A stretch of DNA of 6,508 nucleotides from assembly GCA_039026975.1 (NCBI GenBank), contig JBCCLI010000377.1, positions 1-6,508 on the forward strand, given 5' to 3'. The DNA is from JBCBKZ01 sp039026975. GTDB lineage: Bacteria; Bacteroidota; Bacteroidia; J057. Each line of letters opens with the position of its first letter. The stretch's first letter is position 1. This document shows, in pieces, positions 5,879-6,508 of this stretch. The notes below the pieces were generated by a model that searched no databases, was not told where the DNA came from, and saw only the letters and a list, made by a program, of their open reading frames with translations. A program made the translations under genes and the position numbers.

Positions 5879-6385
5879 ATGACTACAGAAAAGAAACTTG
5901 ATGGGGTTACTCTGTCCAGAAGGAAGCGACTTACGCTGATTAAGCAATACGTCGAGTCATTCTGTGTGCAGCACCAGTTAGAAGAACTGACCCCTATAGC
6001 TACACATGCTACTTATCTATTATGCCGTACAGGATCTCATATCCTGGATCAGGAGGCCTATGTCTACTGGGCTTGTGGCATCATGATGAGCCTCCTAAAA
6101 GTGAATGGGCTATTCTCCAGAGCAGGTGCTCGCACGTTTACACCTAAGCAGGTGGCCACCCTTTTTCAACTCAGCGCCGCTCAAGGGACTAAGAGCGCCA
6201 ATAAGGTGAAGTCGCTCTTACGTATGAGAAGTTTTGACCCTGAATGGCAAATGAAGGGTAGGCAACTATCCAGCCCTAATGCATGGATGATATGGTTTGA
6301 TGGGAAGCTGGTAGATGCTCGCAAGCTTTCTACTGACATGCAGCAGAAGGCCTACCGCCAGGGCCTTATTCCGTTTTTGCCTTAA
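5879..6385 (+). CDS. DUF6398 domain-containing protein
   Basis: 168 residues, soluble, basic N-terminus. Residues about 17-127 follow the DUF6398 pattern: helical YVESFCVQHQLEELTPIATH (24-43), a Leu-Cys-Arg helix end (LLCR, 47-50), YWACGIMMSLLKVNGLF (63-79), a helix-turn-helix-like stretch FTPKQVATLFQLSAAQGTKS (87-106) followed by ANKVKSLLRM, and the closing FDPEW (119-123). The central WA.GI..S...VN.LF segment plus the HTH-like part recalls cyclin-like or TFIIB-like helical folds, but DNA binding is only an inference. A C-terminal segment of about 40 residues (NAWMIWFDGKLVDARKLSTDMQQKAYRQGLIPFLP, from 134) has a WM...G..VDAR and QG.IP.LP pattern that looks conserved rather than random. The gene appears monocistronic, with a promoter-like TATAAT before it and palindromes after it. 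The family has no known function, and I cannot assign one. Confidence 0.82.
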   Translation: MTTEKKLDGVTLSRRKRLTLIKQYVESFCVQHQLEELTPIATHATYLLCRTGSHILDQEAYVYWACGIMMSLLKVNGLFSRAGARTFTPKQVATLFQLSAAQGTKSANKVKSLLRMRSFDPEWQMKGRQLSSPNAWMIWFDGKLVDARKLSTDMQQKAYRQGLIPFLP

Positions 6386-6445
6386 GTCAGAAGGATCTGT
6401 AAGAACGAATAGTTTGTGGACAGGAGCCCGCACACTTCTCTATTG

Positions 6446-6461
6446 ACAAGCTCCAGCTTGT
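6446..6461. repeat. Palindrome 1, ACAAGCT-CC-AGCTTGT
   Basis: Seven perfectly paired bases on each side of a CC (GG on the other strand), extendable by one G-T pair. It shares the centre CTCCAG with the palindrome 13 bases downstream. No U-run follows on either strand, so this is not an intrinsic terminator. Confidence 0.7.
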
Positions 6462-6474
6462 TCGGCAAGAAAGC

Positions 6475-6492
6475 ATAGGACTCCAGTCCTAT
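6475..6492. repeat. Palindrome 2, ATAGGACT-CC-AGTCCTAT
   Basis: Eight perfectly paired bases on each side of CC, the same CTCCAG centre as palindrome 1, with different arms. AAAAAATA follows on the + strand. Two hairpins of one design in 47 bp suggest a REP-like or transposon-end repeat cluster continuing beyond the window. Confidence 0.7.
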
Positions 6493-6508
6493 AAAAAATA
6501 GACTCAGG

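Noticed and set aside
6446..6492. The two CTCCAG palindromes as intrinsic terminators of the DUF6398 gene
   Set aside because: The sequence after each stem on the + strand is not U-rich (an A-run follows the second), and the minus-strand side lacks a U-run as well.

Overview
The window looks like a chromosomal, housekeeping-type stretch from a Bacteroidota bacterium, possibly of the Cytophagales. This placement is an inference. It rests on moderate-to-low GC, starts that mostly lack a Shine-Dalgarno sequence, the gene families present, and short palindromes in the gaps. No marker gene settles the taxon. I see no phage genes, transposase, CRISPR array, tRNA or rRNA.

Left part (1-1853, + strand): a two-gene operon. 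A DUF1611/DgcN-type P-loop protein, cut at its N-terminus by the window edge, overlaps by four bases (ATGA) a complete enolase-superfamily epimerase that keeps all its catalytic residues. The pair probably handles D-glutamate-containing compounds, either cell-wall muropeptide dipeptides (L-Ala-D/L-Glu epimerase) or free D-glutamate via N-acetyl-glutamate (the DgcN/DgcA route).

Middle (2053-3837): a lone exported protein with a thioredoxin-like domain that lacks the CXXC redox site and a C-terminal region that fits a SPOR peptidoglycan-binding fold. It is flanked on both sides by hairpins built from the same words (CGGTAGGCTA ... TAGCTAC). It converges on an AlkB-family 2-oxoglutarate/Fe(II) dioxygenase on the minus strand, probably for repair of alkylated nucleic acid.

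Right part (3838-6508): a small GlsB/YeaQ-type membrane protein is divergent from alkB. The gap between them holds a perfect AGGAGG site with a five-codon ORF and an 8-bp hairpin. GlsB and a NhaC-family Na+/H+ antiporter converge on a strong bidirectional terminator (4233-4258). Divergent from nhaC is a DUF6398 protein. After it, at the window edge, come two perfect palindromes that share a CTCCAG centre and look like the beginning of a REP-like repeat cluster.

The genes do not form one obvious system. The first operon and the SPOR-like protein both point to peptidoglycan, AlkB to DNA repair, and GlsB and NhaC to envelope stress and ion balance. The items most worth a second look are the redox-dead thioredoxin/SPOR protein, the paired CTCCAG palindromes and the true substrate of the epimerase operon.
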